A stretch of 6,954 nt of DNA from Trichodesmium sp. jk18x7bins.61. GTDB lineage: Bacteria > Cyanobacteriota > Cyanobacteriia > Cyanobacteriales > Microcoleaceae. Numbering within the stretch: the first letter of the stretch is position 1; each line of letters starts with the position of its first letter. The notes beneath the pieces are model-generated. The model was not told where the DNA came from and ran no database searches. It was given only the letters and a program-made list of their open reading frames with translations. The stretch covers positions 1 through 6,954 of the forward strand of contig JAJEAQ010000477.1 in the NCBI GenBank assembly GCA_022822685.1, read 5' to 3'. The position numbers were made by a program, and so were the translations under genes. This document shows positions 1 to 6,731 of the stretch, one piece after another.

Positions 1-1
1 G

Positions 2-3000
2 GAAATCGAATTAGCCATGAGACACCTAAAAAATAGTGAGCCAGATTTAGAAGCAATTCTCGAAGCTAATGTAGAGTTAATTCTTGGTCGAGATGACTAC
101 TATAATAAAAAAATAGATTCTGCGATCGATCATTATCGGCAAAGCCTCAATTTATGGCGGTATAAAGTTAAATATCAACGGGAGCTGTATCAATCAGAAT
201 CTTATAGTTTACAAACTATTAATAATAGATTGCTATTAACAAAACAAGGAATAGTTTTATATAATATAGCCTTATGTTATTATCTTCGATATACTCAAGA
301 CCCTCTCTCTAATTGTCAAGAATTAAAACAAGCTAAACTGACACTTCAAGAATCGAAACAGCTCTGGGAAAAAGTTAATTGCTTTGAATTAGTAGCCACT
401 GTGATTCCCGTATTAGGAGAAGTGGTCAAACAGATGAAGGCTTGGGGAGAGTTAGAAGTTATTGCTACAGAAGGACTAAAAATACATTACAAATATGGAA
501 ATGAGTTACAATTAGCACAGGATTACGGTTTTCTAGCAGAAATTTATCTACAAAAATCACACTGGTATCAAGCTTTGAAGCTATCTGAAAAGGCTCTCAA
601 TATTTTGTTTTATACAAAAGATATGACATTACCAACAGAAAAAAACAAATACTTATTGTTACGAGCTAATATCTTCAAAAAAATAGACCGCGAAAAAGAC
701 GCTATTGAAGCTCTAGAAATTGCGGAAGTAACAGAGAAAAAAGCGATTCAAAATAGTTTAAAAACTCAAGATAGTATAGAACCCAAACTTTACCTGGAGA
801 TTTTAGCAGAGTTGCGATCGCTTTATTATAAACAAGGAAAATACATAAAAGCATTTCGCTTAAAAATGACAAGGAGGCAAATTGCTCACCAGTATGGATT
901 GGTAGCCTTCATTGGTGCATCTCAATTACAACCACAAAAACAAGTCTATTTAAAAGATTCACTAGACTATCATCAACACTTACCCGAAGAAATAACAGTT
1001 TCCAGTCGCCAGAAAGATGTTAATAATCTCCTAGAAAGAATCAGTCGAGATGACCATAAATTAACCATTATTCATGGCCCTTCTGGTGTAGGTAAAAGTT
1101 CTTTAGTTAATGTCGGATTAGTACCAGCTTTAGGTAATATTAGTATTGCCGCACGCGACACAATACCAGTAGTAGTACAAGTATATAGCGACTGGCTAGG
1201 AACATTAGCAAATTCTTTGCAGAGAGCTTTACAGAACAAAGCTGATTTTCTACCAAATAATAATTTGATTAAGCCGGAAAATCATACAGAATATGAACAA
1301 TATACCCCTAATTGGCTATCAATAAATACTAATTTACAAGCAGAAGAAGCCTATCAAATTTTGCCATGTCTGACAGATAATTTGCCAGTTAAAGAATCAT
1401 CAATTATAGCGCAACTAAAAAATAATGCACAGAGGAATTTATTAACAGTCATAGTCTTCGACCAATTTGAAGAATTGTATTTCACCAAAACTAGCCAAGA
1501 GAGAGAAGTCTTCTATAGATTTATGCAGGATTGTTTGAACCTGCCCTTTGTAAAATTAATTTTATCCATGAGGGAAGATTGTTTACATTATTTATTAGAA
1601 TGTGACTTGCTCAATTATCTAGATATAGTTAATAACAATATATTAGATAAACAGATTCGTTACCATTTAAGAGACTTTTCTAGAGAAGATGCCTACAAGA
1701 TCATAGAATGTTTAACAAAAAGAGCTAAGTTTAATTTAGAACCAGAACTAATTCATACAATTGTTGATGCGTTAGCAGATGAAAGACAGAATATTCGTCC
1801 AATAGAATTACAAGTAGTAGGCAGTCAACTGCAAGCAGAAAAACCTCCGATTACAACCCTGGCTCAATTTCAACAACATTTTGGTCAAAATCCCAAACAG
1901 GCGAAAAGACAACTGATCAAAAAGTCTTTAGAGGAAGTAATTGAAGATTGTGGTCAGGAAAATGAAGAAGCTACCATGCAAATTTTGTATGCACTCACTA
2001 ATGAGAACTTAGCCAGAGAGAGTAGAAGACACGCTGAACTCTTAGAAATAATTAAGCAATTGAAAAAAGAGAAATCGCCAGTAAATTATCATTTAGATAA
2101 TAAAAATTATAAAAATCAAATCGATACTGGCGAAGAAATAACAAACCAGCTTGACTTAATTTTAGAAATATTATTAGACTCAGGGTTGTTATTTACCAAA
2201 AAAGAATTTAGGGAAAAACGCTACCAGCTAATTCACGATTATTTAATAAAACCCATTCGGAAAAAATTTAATTTAGAAGATAGATTACGCCAAGCTGAAA
2301 ATGAAATTCAACAGGCAGAAATAGCTAAAAAGCAAGCAGAAACAGACAGAATAACTAGCCAATTAAGATTAAACATAGTCTTAAAACGACAACTAGCAGC
2401 AGCAATCATCGGCATCATATTGATGTCAATATCAACCATAGCAACACTAGGTTTATGGCAGAAAACAATAATTCAAAATCAATTAACAACGGCTGAAAGG
2501 CATCGAGCAGATATTAATAGTATGACTGCGGCTTCAGAAGCATTATTTTTCTCAGATGATAATTTTTTTGCTCTGATTGAAAGCCTCAGAGCAGCTAAAG
2601 AATGGGAAAAAAACAAACAATTATTAGAAAAAAAATACCCATCCAATGATACAGAATATCGCATAGCAGCTACCCTACAGCAAGCATTTTATGGAGTCAA
2701 AGAATACAATCAATTAGAAGGGCATAGTGATGTAGTTTGGAACGTCATTTTTCACCCTGAAGGTAATTTAATAGCCTCTGCTAGCGTAGATACAACTATT
2801 AAATTATGGAGGCATGATGGCAAATTACAAAAAACTTTAAAAGGTCATACAGATAGTGTGAGTAGGATTGACTTTAGCTCAGATGGAAAATATTTAGCTT
2901 CCGCTTCCCACGATCGCACAGTTAAAATCTGGAATCTTCAGCAAACAGAAATTAAACCTCTATCTCTAAATGGTCATGGCGATAAAGTCACAACAATCAA

Positions 3001-4972
3001 TTTTAGTCCTGATGACAAAATATTAGTCTCAGGCTCCCTAGACAAAACAATCAAAATATGGAGTAAAGAAGGTATTCTCATCAAAACAATCAAAACCAAA
3101 GCTGCTGTCTACTGGGCTAACTTTAGTCCTGATGGACGAATTATTGCTGCTGCTAATGCAAATGGTACTGTAGAGCTATGGAATCTTAACGGTCAATTAT
3201 TGGCCTCCCTAAAAGATAGAAATCAAGAGAATAATAATGCAGTTTACGCTGTCGATTTTGCTCCTGATGGTCGCAGGTTCATTACAGCAAATGGGGATAA
3301 AACAATCAAAATTTGGCGTCTTTCCAGAAGAAACAGAGCTGTTCTCGAAAGGACAATAACTGGACACCAAAAACAAGTTCTCAGTGCTAGCTTTTCTCCT
3401 GATGGTCAAACCATAGCTTCCTCAGGCGAAGACAATACTATCAAAATTTGGGACCGAGACGGAACTCTCTTGAAAACCTTTTCTGGACATGGGGACAAAG
3501 TGACTCAGGTTAGTTTTAGTCCTAATGGTCAAACTTTGGCTTCAGCCAGTTATGATAAGACTATTAAGCTGTGGGATCTCAAAAGCAGTTCTCTGAATAT
3601 TTTGCAAGGACATCAACATAGAGTTCTCGGTGTAAGTTTCAGTCCAGATGGTCAAGTCTTAGCTTCTGCATCTCAAGATAATACCGTTAAACTCTGGAGT
3701 CGTACAGGTGAATTAATCAATACTCTAGAAGGTCACACTGATAGAGTAGCAAGTGTAAGTTTCAGTCCAGATGGTCAAATCTTAGCTTCTGCTAGTTATG
3801 ATAAGAGAATTAAACTATGGTATCTCAACTCTCCAGAAAAATTATCGAACTTAGAATTATTTGATGATTTAAGACATTATAGTCAGTTTTGTAATTTCAA
3901 AAGAGGCCAAACAAAATCTGATCTATTTTCCCAATCTGAATTCAAAGATTATTTTCGGAGCGAATATAGTTGTTGGATAAGAGTGGGTAATTTTTGTCTG
4001 ACTCTCTTTCACGGAGTCATTCCCTTTTTTCCCACAAATTTTTCTCTACTACCAAAGTGGGATTTGTTCAGACAGGATCGCTCTTTTGAGGAAAAAGAAT
4101 ATAGTAGTTTGCTTGACATTAACTCAAGTACTAAAGCAGAAATTGCCACCAGACTACAATGTTTGTTAAAGTATACAGGAAATGTTTGTACTCATTGGGA
4201 TAGGAACGCAAGTTATTATGTTCCTCATGATATTCTTAAGAATATCGATCTTGTCGGACATACTGATAGTGTAATGAGTGTTAATTTTAATCCAAATAGT
4301 CAAATTATTGCTTCTGGTAGCAAAGACAAAACAGTCAAATTATGGAATCGCAAAGGCGAATTGCTGAAAACTTTAGTGGGGCATCGAGGATGGGTTAGTA
4401 GTGTTAGTTTCAGCCCCAATGGCAAAATGTTGGCTTCTGCTAGTGATGATGGCACAGTGAAGCTCTGGACTGAAACAGGTACGCTGCTAAGAACTATTGA
4501 TGCTCACAATAATTGGGTGCTGGGAGTAAGTTTTAGTCCTGACGGTAAGAAGATTGCGACAGCAAGCTATGATAATACGGTTAAGCTTTGGACTACCTAT
4601 GGTAAGTTACTGAAAACTTTTTTGAATGGGGCTAGTGATAGTGTTACCAGTGTTAGTTTTAGCCCTGATGGCCAAGTGATTGCTTCTTCCAGTTATGATG
4701 GTAAGGTGAAGCTCTGGAGTCTTTATGACGGTACTTTATTAAAAACTTTTAGAAATCATGGAGATAGTGTGATGACTGTGAGTTTTAGTCCAGATGGTCG
4801 GTCGTTAGCTTCTGGAAGTAGAGATAAAACTGTGATTTTGTGGAATCTGGCATTGGATGATTTGTTAGATAAAAGTTGTAGTTTGGTGAGTGATTATTTG
4901 CAGACTAATCCTAATGTTTATGACAGCGAGCGTCAATTTTGTCTGAGATGGAAGGGAGTAGGGGAATCTTAA
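2..4972 (+). CDS. TPR / STAND NTPase (nSTAND1-like) / transmembrane / WD40 protein, probably 5'-partial
   Basis: This is a giant signalling-type NTPase, often labelled 'WD40 repeat protein' or 'HatR-like' in cyanobacteria. Residues are counted from the first in-window ATG (17). Residues 25-300 are helical and TPR-like. The P-loop domain has Walker A GPSGVGKSS (354-362, Lys360), Walker B VIVFDQFEE (478-486, Asp482) and a following LSMRED stretch (516-521). A winged-helix-like YQLIHDYL lies at 736-743. A coiled coil at about 755-787 precedes one hydrophobic segment (793-813). Fourteen WD40 repeats span about 898-1268 and 1412-1609, separated by a non-WD40 insert, and a family-typical tail ends at 1651. 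No Shine-Dalgarno precedes ATG17, and the frame is open to the edge (EIELA before Met), so the true start is probably upstream. STAND proteins are known as ATP-dependent, oligomerising sensor switches, with the repeats as sensor. A defence or stress-signalling role is inference, and the ligand is unknown. The domain architecture is certain; the biological role is not. Confidence 0.93.
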   Translation, partial: EIELAMRHLKNSEPDLEAILEANVELILGRDDYYNKKIDSAIDHYRQSLNLWRYKVKYQRELYQSESYSLQTINNRLLLTKQGIVLYNIALCYYLRYTQDPLSNCQELKQAKLTLQESKQLWEKVNCFELVATVIPVLGEVVKQMKAWGELEVIATEGLKIHYKYGNELQLAQDYGFLAEIYLQKSHWYQALKLSEKALNILFYTKDMTLPTEKNKYLLLRANIFKKIDREKDAIEALEIAEVTEKKAIQNSLKTQDSIEPKLYLEILAELRSLYYKQGKYIKAFRLKMTRRQIAHQYGLVAFIGASQLQPQKQVYLKDSLDYHQHLPEEITVSSRQKDVNNLLERISRDDHKLTIIHGPSGVGKSSLVNVGLVPALGNISIAARDTIPVVVQVYSDWLGTLANSLQRALQNKADFLPNNNLIKPENHTEYEQYTPNWLSINTNLQAEEAYQILPCLTDNLPVKESSIIAQLKNNAQRNLLTVIVFDQFEELYFTKTSQEREVFYRFMQDCLNLPFVKLILSMREDCLHYLLECDLLNYLDIVNNNILDKQIRYHLRDFSREDAYKIIECLTKRAKFNLEPELIHTIVDALADERQNIRPIELQVVGSQLQAEKPPITTLAQFQQHFGQNPKQAKRQLIKKSLEEVIEDCGQENEEATMQILYALTNENLARESRRHAELLEIIKQLKKEKSPVNYHLDNKNYKNQIDTGEEITNQLDLILEILLDSGLLFTKKEFREKRYQLIHDYLIKPIRKKFNLEDRLRQAENEIQQAEIAKKQAETDRITSQLRLNIVLKRQLAAAIIGIILMSISTIATLGLWQKTIIQNQLTTAERHRADINSMTAASEALFFSDDNFFALIESLRAAKEWEKNKQLLEKKYPSNDTEYRIAATLQQAFYGVKEYNQLEGHSDVVWNVIFHPEGNLIASASVDTTIKLWRHDGKLQKTLKGHTDSVSRIDFSSDGKYLASASHDRTVKIWNLQQTEIKPLSLNGHGDKVTTINFSPDDKILVSGSLDKTIKIWSKEGILIKTIKTKAAVYWANFSPDGRIIAAANANGTVELWNLNGQLLASLKDRNQENNNAVYAVDFAPDGRRFITANGDKTIKIWRLSRRNRAVLERTITGHQKQVLSASFSPDGQTIASSGEDNTIKIWDRDGTLLKTFSGHGDKVTQVSFSPNGQTLASASYDKTIKLWDLKSSSLNILQGHQHRVLGVSFSPDGQVLASASQDNTVKLWSRTGELINTLEGHTDRVASVSFSPDGQILASASYDKRIKLWYLNSPEKLSNLELFDDLRHYSQFCNFKRGQTKSDLFSQSEFKDYFRSEYSCWIRVGNFCLTLFHGVIPFFPTNFSLLPKWDLFRQDRSFEEKEYSSLLDINSSTKAEIATRLQCLLKYTGNVCTHWDRNASYYVPHDILKNIDLVGHTDSVMSVNFNPNSQIIASGSKDKTVKLWNRKGELLKTLVGHRGWVSSVSFSPNGKMLASASDDGTVKLWTETGTLLRTIDAHNNWVLGVSFSPDGKKIATASYDNTVKLWTTYGKLLKTFLNGASDSVTSVSFSPDGQVIASSSYDGKVKLWSLYDGTLLKTFRNHGDSVMTVSFSPDGRSLASGSRDKTVILWNLALDDLLDKSCSLVSDYLQTNPNVYDSERQFCLRWKGVGES
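814..821. repeat. HIP1 octamer
   Basis: A perfect GCGATCGC, the highly iterated palindrome of cyanobacterial genomes, here inside the TPR-coding region of the STAND-WD40 gene. It supports a cyanobacterial origin. Confidence 0.9.
2393..2455 (+). other. Predicted single transmembrane segment of the STAND-WD40 protein
   Basis: Residues 793-813 form an uninterrupted hydrophobic run rich in Ala, Ile and Leu, preceded by LKRQ and followed by WQK. It separates the NTPase and coiled coil from the propellers. Between it and blade 1 lies a helical SEALF...ALIESLRAAKEW stretch (about 835-862) that is typical of the family. Basic residues flank both sides, so the positive-inside rule does not settle the orientation. 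Confidence 0.75.
2711..3820 (+). repeat. WD40-coding tandem repeats 1-9 (first propeller plus two blades)
   Basis: Nine repeats of about 40-46 codons encode the WD40 pattern GH...V..V.FSPDG..LASAS.D.TIKLW. Repeats 1-7 can form a complete seven-bladed propeller, and 8-9 would begin the second. Repeats 4 (about 3091-3200) and 5 (about 3208-3356) lack the GH dipeptide. Repeat 5 has an extended entry loop rich in Asn and Gln. These are the least conserved blades and may be structurally special or under weaker constraint. Confidence 0.9.
3631..3792 (+). repeat. Near-identical 39-bp direct repeats in blades 8 and 9
   Basis: Positions 3631-3669 and 3754-3792 match at 38 of 39 bases, exactly 123 bp (41 codons) apart. 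The match begins TGTAAGTTTCAG and ends CTTAGCTTCTGC. Other blades encode the same peptide motif with more divergent codons, so these two copies look recently duplicated or homogenised by gene conversion. Confidence 0.8.
3824..4247 (+). other. Non-WD40 insert of about 142 codons within the second propeller
   Basis: After the Trp that ends blade 9 (residue 1268), the WD40 pattern stops. It resumes at the GH of blade 10 (residues 1414-1415). The stretch between stays in frame, is rich in aromatic residues, and has five cysteines (in QFC, SCW, NFC, QCL and VCT), whereas I see no cysteine in any of the 14 blades. I recognise no known domain in it. Counting repeats, it falls between the second and third blades of propeller two, so it would extend from that propeller as a loop or small domain. 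Confidence 0.75.
4229..4246. repeat. Perfect 18-bp palindrome at the insert / blade 10 boundary
   Basis: GATATTCTTAAGAATATC reads identically on both strands. It encodes the DILKNI stretch just before blade 10. It sits at the 3' edge of the non-WD40 insert, which may mark an old insertion junction or may be chance in AT-rich DNA. Confidence 0.7.
4248..4846 (+). repeat. WD40-coding tandem repeats 10-14 (rest of second propeller)
   Basis: Five further repeats encode the GH/FSPDG/SAS.D.TVKLW pattern. With repeats 8 and 9 they make seven blades. Blades 12-14 have altered GH positions (AH, NGA and NH), but their strands and terminal Trp are intact. The downstream tail (LDDLLDKSCSLVSDYL and beyond) is the usual C-terminal cap of this cyanobacterial family. 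Confidence 0.88.
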
Positions 4973-5017
4973 CATCGCACTCTCATAATTTTTTATCCTC
5001 GTTTTCAAATCAAGCTA

Positions 5018-5800
5018 ATGATAATAGTTAAACCTGAAATGATTGATAATCAGATACAAACATTGCCAGAAATGAATTCTATTTGGCAAGAAACATTAAA
5101 TTGGCAACCAACAACACAACAACAGGATCAATTTCATAAACTTTATGAGTTGATTATCGTGGGAAATCAACAGTTAAATTTAACAAGAATTACTACCCCG
5201 GAAGAGTTTTGGGAAAAACATCTTTGGGATTCACTCAGAGGTATTAAATTAGTCTGGGAAAAACCGCTCAGTTCGCCAGAGAAAAAAAAGGTTATTGATA
5301 TTGGCACAGGTGCAGGTTTTCCGGGATTACCAATTGCTATTACTTTACCCCTATATACTATTACTTTACTGGATTCAACACGCAAAAAAATTAGTTTTAT
5401 TGAAACTGTTTTAGCAGATTTGGCTATTAAAAATTGCTTACCTATAGCTAGCAGAGCTGAACAAATTGGTCGTATATTTCAACATAGAGAAACTTATGAT
5501 CTTGCTGTTTTGAGAGCTGTTGCACCTATAACAGTCTGTGCAGAATATGCTTTGCCAATGTTAAAAGTAGGTGGAATTGCAATTTTATATCGGGGGAATT
5601 TCACAACGGATGAACATTCTAACCTCCTCAAAGTTGTCAAACTTTTAGGAGGCAAAATAGAAGTTATTGAAACATTCAAAACTCCCTTAAGCAATAGTAT
5701 TCGTCATTGTATACATTTGCAGAAAGTCTGTCAAACTCCTATAAATTATCCTCGTCCAGTTGGTGCACCTATTCAAAAGCCTTTAAATCATCTAACATAA
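5018..5800 (+). CDS. rsmG: 16S rRNA (guanine(527)-N7)-methyltransferase RsmG (GidB)
   Basis: RsmG is a cytoplasmic enzyme that uses S-adenosylmethionine to methylate N7 of G527 in 16S rRNA of the small subunit. Visible here are the glycine-rich SAM motif VIDIGTGAGFPG (residues 92-103), the following acidic LLDSTRKK (117-124), and the RsmG-typical LRAVAP (165-170). The N-terminal QLNLTRI...EEFWEKHLWDSL region and the C-terminal YPRPVGAPIQKPL tail match cyanobacterial RsmG. At 260 aa it is slightly long. In-frame ATG codons at 5039 and 5072 are plausible alternative starts, and none of the three has a clear Shine-Dalgarno. Met at 5039 fits the usual family N-terminus well. It lies 45 bp after the STAND-WD40 gene on the same strand, so co-transcription is possible. 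No catalytic motif appears damaged. Confidence 0.96.
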   Translation: MIIVKPEMIDNQIQTLPEMNSIWQETLNWQPTTQQQDQFHKLYELIIVGNQQLNLTRITTPEEFWEKHLWDSLRGIKLVWEKPLSSPEKKKVIDIGTGAGFPGLPIAITLPLYTITLLDSTRKKISFIETVLADLAIKNCLPIASRAEQIGRIFQHRETYDLAVLRAVAPITVCAEYALPMLKVGGIAILYRGNFTTDEHSNLLKVVKLLGGKIEVIETFKTPLSNSIRHCIHLQKVCQTPINYPRPVGAPIQKPLNHLT

Positions 5801-5870
5801 TCAACTTTAAAGAGAATTAAAGGAACATTTTGAACATTTCTAATACTTACACAACACAATATATCTCTAA

Positions 5871-6021
5871 GAGATTGTTTGTCACGCCTCAGATTAAATT
5901 CTGGCGTAGGATGGGTGAGGTAGAAATATCTCCTTGTACTCATCAGAATTTTAGTTGTCCGCCGTCACCCATCAGAATTAAAAACTCTAGCTATCTTAAT
6001 ATTTAGTTGACAAACAGTCTC
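5871..6021. mobile_element. MITE-like fold-back element, about 151 bp
   Basis: The ends are inverted repeats: GAGATTGTTTGTCA (5871-5884) and TGACAAACAGTCTC (6008-6021), matching at 13 of 14 positions. Both sides are flanked by TAA (5868-5870 and 6022-6024), consistent with the TA-type target duplication of IS630/Tc1-mariner elements. Inside are further inverted pairs, notably GATGGGTGA (5910-5918) with TCACCCATC (5965-5973), and AATTCTG (5897-5903) with CAGAATT (5973-5979). A CATCAGAATT motif is also repeated at 5941-5950 and 5970-5979. There is no coding capacity. It could be a non-autonomous derivative of an IS630-type element. It lies between two convergent genes, where its hairpin could also slow transcription from both sides. 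Confidence 0.65.
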
Positions 6022-6039
6022 TAATACCAAATCTGGTTT

Positions 6040-6255
6040 TCAAAACTCCCTAAAAATTTCACTAAAGTTTAGCCAATGATAGTTAGTTAAATTTTTAATT
6101 TCTGCTTTCATTTCCGTTAAAATATTACATCTGTTTGCTAACAGTTCTTCTAGTTCTTCAATTGTCTCGAAATATTCATTTACTATAGGTTCATCTACCA
6201 AGAGCCATAGTCTCTCAGCTAGCTGCAATTCCGGTGAGTAAGGTGGTAAAAATAT
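6040..6255 (-). pseudogene. IS630-family transposase, C-terminal fragment
   Basis: The minus-strand frame directly after the TGA at 6256-6258 reads IFLPPYSPELQLAERLW, the signature around the third catalytic residue of IS630/Tc1-mariner DDE transposases. The Glu in AER (codon 6214-6216) is the expected catalytic Glu. It continues with LVDEPIVNEYFETIEELEELL and LTNYHW, matching the usual cyanobacterial IS630 C-terminus, and stops at 6040-6042. About 71 codons remain. The N-terminal region and the first two catalytic Asp residues are absent, so it cannot be active. A TTG at 6226-6228 is the only start-like codon nearby, and I do not think it is used. Confidence 0.85.
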
Positions 6256-6717
6256 TCAACCGGACATGATCTGAGTTAAATTATAGTGATGATGACTGCT
6301 TGGACAAGTTTGTAAATCTTGACTCATTAACTCTTCACTTTTTGCTCTTTGAGTTTCATCTACTGCCTGCAAACCAATCCAGTTATTAATAACTTCCACA
6401 TCAAATCCCACATTTCTTTGATCGCCGACTTGCATCAGAGGGCGACGTATCAGTAATGGATCACTCAACATCAATGTTAATGCACTCTCAGCATCAGTTT
6501 GTTCAGGAACTACTTCTCCAGACTTAACTCTTGGAGCAGCTTGATTAAACCACTCTACTACTGGGCGATCGCCAAAAAATAAACGCAAATTATCTTTTGT
6601 CCAAGCTTCTGTCAACAGGTTGTGAATTTCTAATTGATGGCCTGCTGCTTGAAGTAAAATTTTTTGCTTGGTATTGTTCTTGCAGCCTGGTTTTTCATAA
6701 AAAATTACCTTGGCCAT
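6256..6717 (-). CDS. ArsC/Spx-like thioredoxin-fold protein, nitrogenase-associated subfamily
   Basis: This 153-aa protein starts MAKVIFYEKPGCKNNTKQ, with the ArsC-family single active-site Cys at position 12 in a PGC context. It continues with DRPVVEWFNQAAPRVKSGE and DPLLIRRPLMQVGDQRNVGFD, the signatures of the small 'nitrogenase-associated' ArsC relatives found in diazotrophs. Family knowledge stops there: no biochemical role is established, and arsenate reduction should not be assumed. The ATG at 6715-6717 has a strong Shine-Dalgarno. The conserved core looks intact. The last few residues (about NLTQIMSG) and the stop lie against the IS630 fragment and may come from it. A HIP1 site lies inside the gene. 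No nif genes are visible in the window. Confidence 0.88.
   Translation of the reverse strand: MAKVIFYEKPGCKNNTKQKILLQAAGHQLEIHNLLTEAWTKDNLRLFFGDRPVVEWFNQAAPRVKSGEVVPEQTDAESALTLMLSDPLLIRRPLMQVGDQRNVGFDVEVINNWIGLQAVDETQRAKSEELMSQDLQTCPSSHHHYNLTQIMSG
6565..6572. repeat. HIP1 octamer
   Basis: A second perfect GCGATCGC, inside the ArsC-like gene. Confidence 0.9.
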
Positions 6718-6723
6718 TATTTT

Positions 6724-6731
6724 CTCTCCTT
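6724..6731 (-). promoter_or_regulatory. Shine-Dalgarno of the ArsC-like gene
   Basis: The minus strand reads AAGGAGAG followed by AAAATA and ATG. This is a strong match to the 16S anti-SD at normal spacing and supports the start at 6717. Confidence 0.8.

Noticed and set aside
2479..5694. Several 60-72 aa minus-strand ORFs inside the STAND-WD40 and rsmG genes
   Set aside because: They are antisense shadows of strongly supported coding sequence, with no recognisable motifs.
5805..5822. CTTTAA/TTAAAG inverted repeat after rsmG as a terminator
   Set aside because: The stem is six AT pairs with no following T-run, too weak to call.
5801..6040. CRISPR array or structured ncRNA in the rsmG downstream region
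   Set aside because: There are no regularly spaced repeats. The inverted ends with TAA flanks fit a MITE better.
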